Shown here piece after piece: positions 12,692-12,829 of a stretch of DNA of 12,829 nt; the stretch's first letter is position 1, and each line of letters starts with the position of its first letter. The DNA lies in contig JAUYDN010000129.1 of NCBI GenBank assembly GCA_030691775.1, positions 1 to 12,829 of the forward strand. The letters are read 5' to 3'. The DNA comes from Dehalococcoidia bacterium. GTDB lineage: Bacteria; Chloroflexota; Dehalococcoidia; Dehalococcoidales; Fen-1064. The notes beneath the pieces are model-generated. The model ran no database searches. It was not told where the DNA came from and was given only the letters and a program-made list of their open reading frames with translations. The translations under genes were made by a program, and so were the position numbers.

Positions 12692-12829
12692 GATTGCCCA
12701 CGATGCCTGCCTGGGCCGCGATAATCGCCGCATGGGTGCGGCTACGTGCCTGCAGCTTGTCGATAACGTTTCCGACGTGTTTCTTGGCAGTGTCCAAGGT
12801 GATAAAGAGAGTTCCGGCGATTGCCTTGT
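12642..12829 (-). CDS. LuxR-type transcriptional regulator, C-terminal end (cut by window edge)
   Basis: Only the last 62 codons are inside the window; the gene continues beyond 12829. They read IAGTLFITLDTAKKHVGNVI, then DKLQARSRTHAAIIAAQAGIV, which is the recognition and dimer helix pattern of the LuxR/NarL DNA-binding domain (typically NKEIAxxLFxSxxTVKxHVxNIxxKLxxxxRTxA). A further 18 residues or so follow to the stop at 12644-12642. The upstream part could be a response-regulator receiver, a PAS sensor or a MalT-like ATPase; this cannot be told here. A short inverted repeat (GTCAC-AGC-GTGAC) lies just beyond the stop but has no T-run. Confidence 0.88.
   Translation of the reverse strand, partial: KAIAGTLFITLDTAKKHVGNVIDKLQARSRTHAAIIAAQAGIVGNPIAVVLEALSETGAVA

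Noticed and set aside
1..12829. CRISPR array, tRNA or rRNA genes
   Set aside because: No regularly spaced direct repeats with unique spacers, no cloverleaf with a TTC-loop pattern and no rRNA-like sequence were seen. The only regular repeats are inside the lipoprotein gene 5099-5650, where they encode protein.

Overview
The window looks like a chromosomal segment of an anaerobic Chloroflexota bacterium, most likely of the Dehalococcoidia. This is inferred from gene content and repeat style, not from any search. The signs are an FadH/BaiCD-type flavin/iron-sulfur oxidoreductase, a stand-alone nitroreductase, an archaeal-type fructose-1,6-bisphosphate aldolase/phosphatase beside rdgB and dnaN, a LuxR-type regulator, and intergenic inverted repeats of the TGTAGGG...CCCTACA and GTCATTCTGAGG type.

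Layout. (1) Positions 1-938 hold no convincing gene, only inverted repeats, pyrimidine-rich direct repeats and, at the end, a near-consensus promoter. (2) Positions 939-4003 are a metabolic block: a 654-aa FMN/FAD/4Fe-4S oxidoreductase on the plus strand converges, across a small repeat element, on a minus-strand nitroreductase plus a 71-aa protein that has its own near-consensus promoter. (3) Positions about 4030-8960 are an A+T-richer accessory island. It holds a relic with a zinc-ribbon-like tail, a one-pass membrane protein, two broken 5' ends of serine recombinase genes flanking a lipoprotein made of tandem 22-residue repeats, a three-gene DUF4160-DUF2442-DUF2283 operon of toxin-antitoxin style, a 40-aa basic small protein, a Kre9/KNH-type lipoprotein, a divergent gene of unknown function that runs into hicB, and a solitary HicB-family antitoxin. 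(4) Positions about 8970-12092 are core minus-strand genes: fbp, rdgB and dnaN, with hicB 8 bases behind dnaN. (5) Positions 12362-12829 hold a broken gene with a GNAT-like beginning and the C-terminal helix-turn-helix of a LuxR-type regulator cut by the window edge.

How the parts relate. fbp and rdgB are 42 bases apart and probably co-transcribed; dnaN follows after 258 bases that contain repeats. The island looks like repeated recombinase-mediated insertion and decay between two core blocks. It is rich in surface or envelope proteins (two lipoproteins, one membrane-anchored protein) and small regulatory or toxin-antitoxin-type genes. The most unusual observations are the paired recombinase stubs around the beta-repeat lipoprotein, the 40-aa gene whose Shine-Dalgarno lies in a hairpin, and two divergent genes whose -10 boxes both lie exactly 6 bases from the ATG, which implies leaderless mRNAs.
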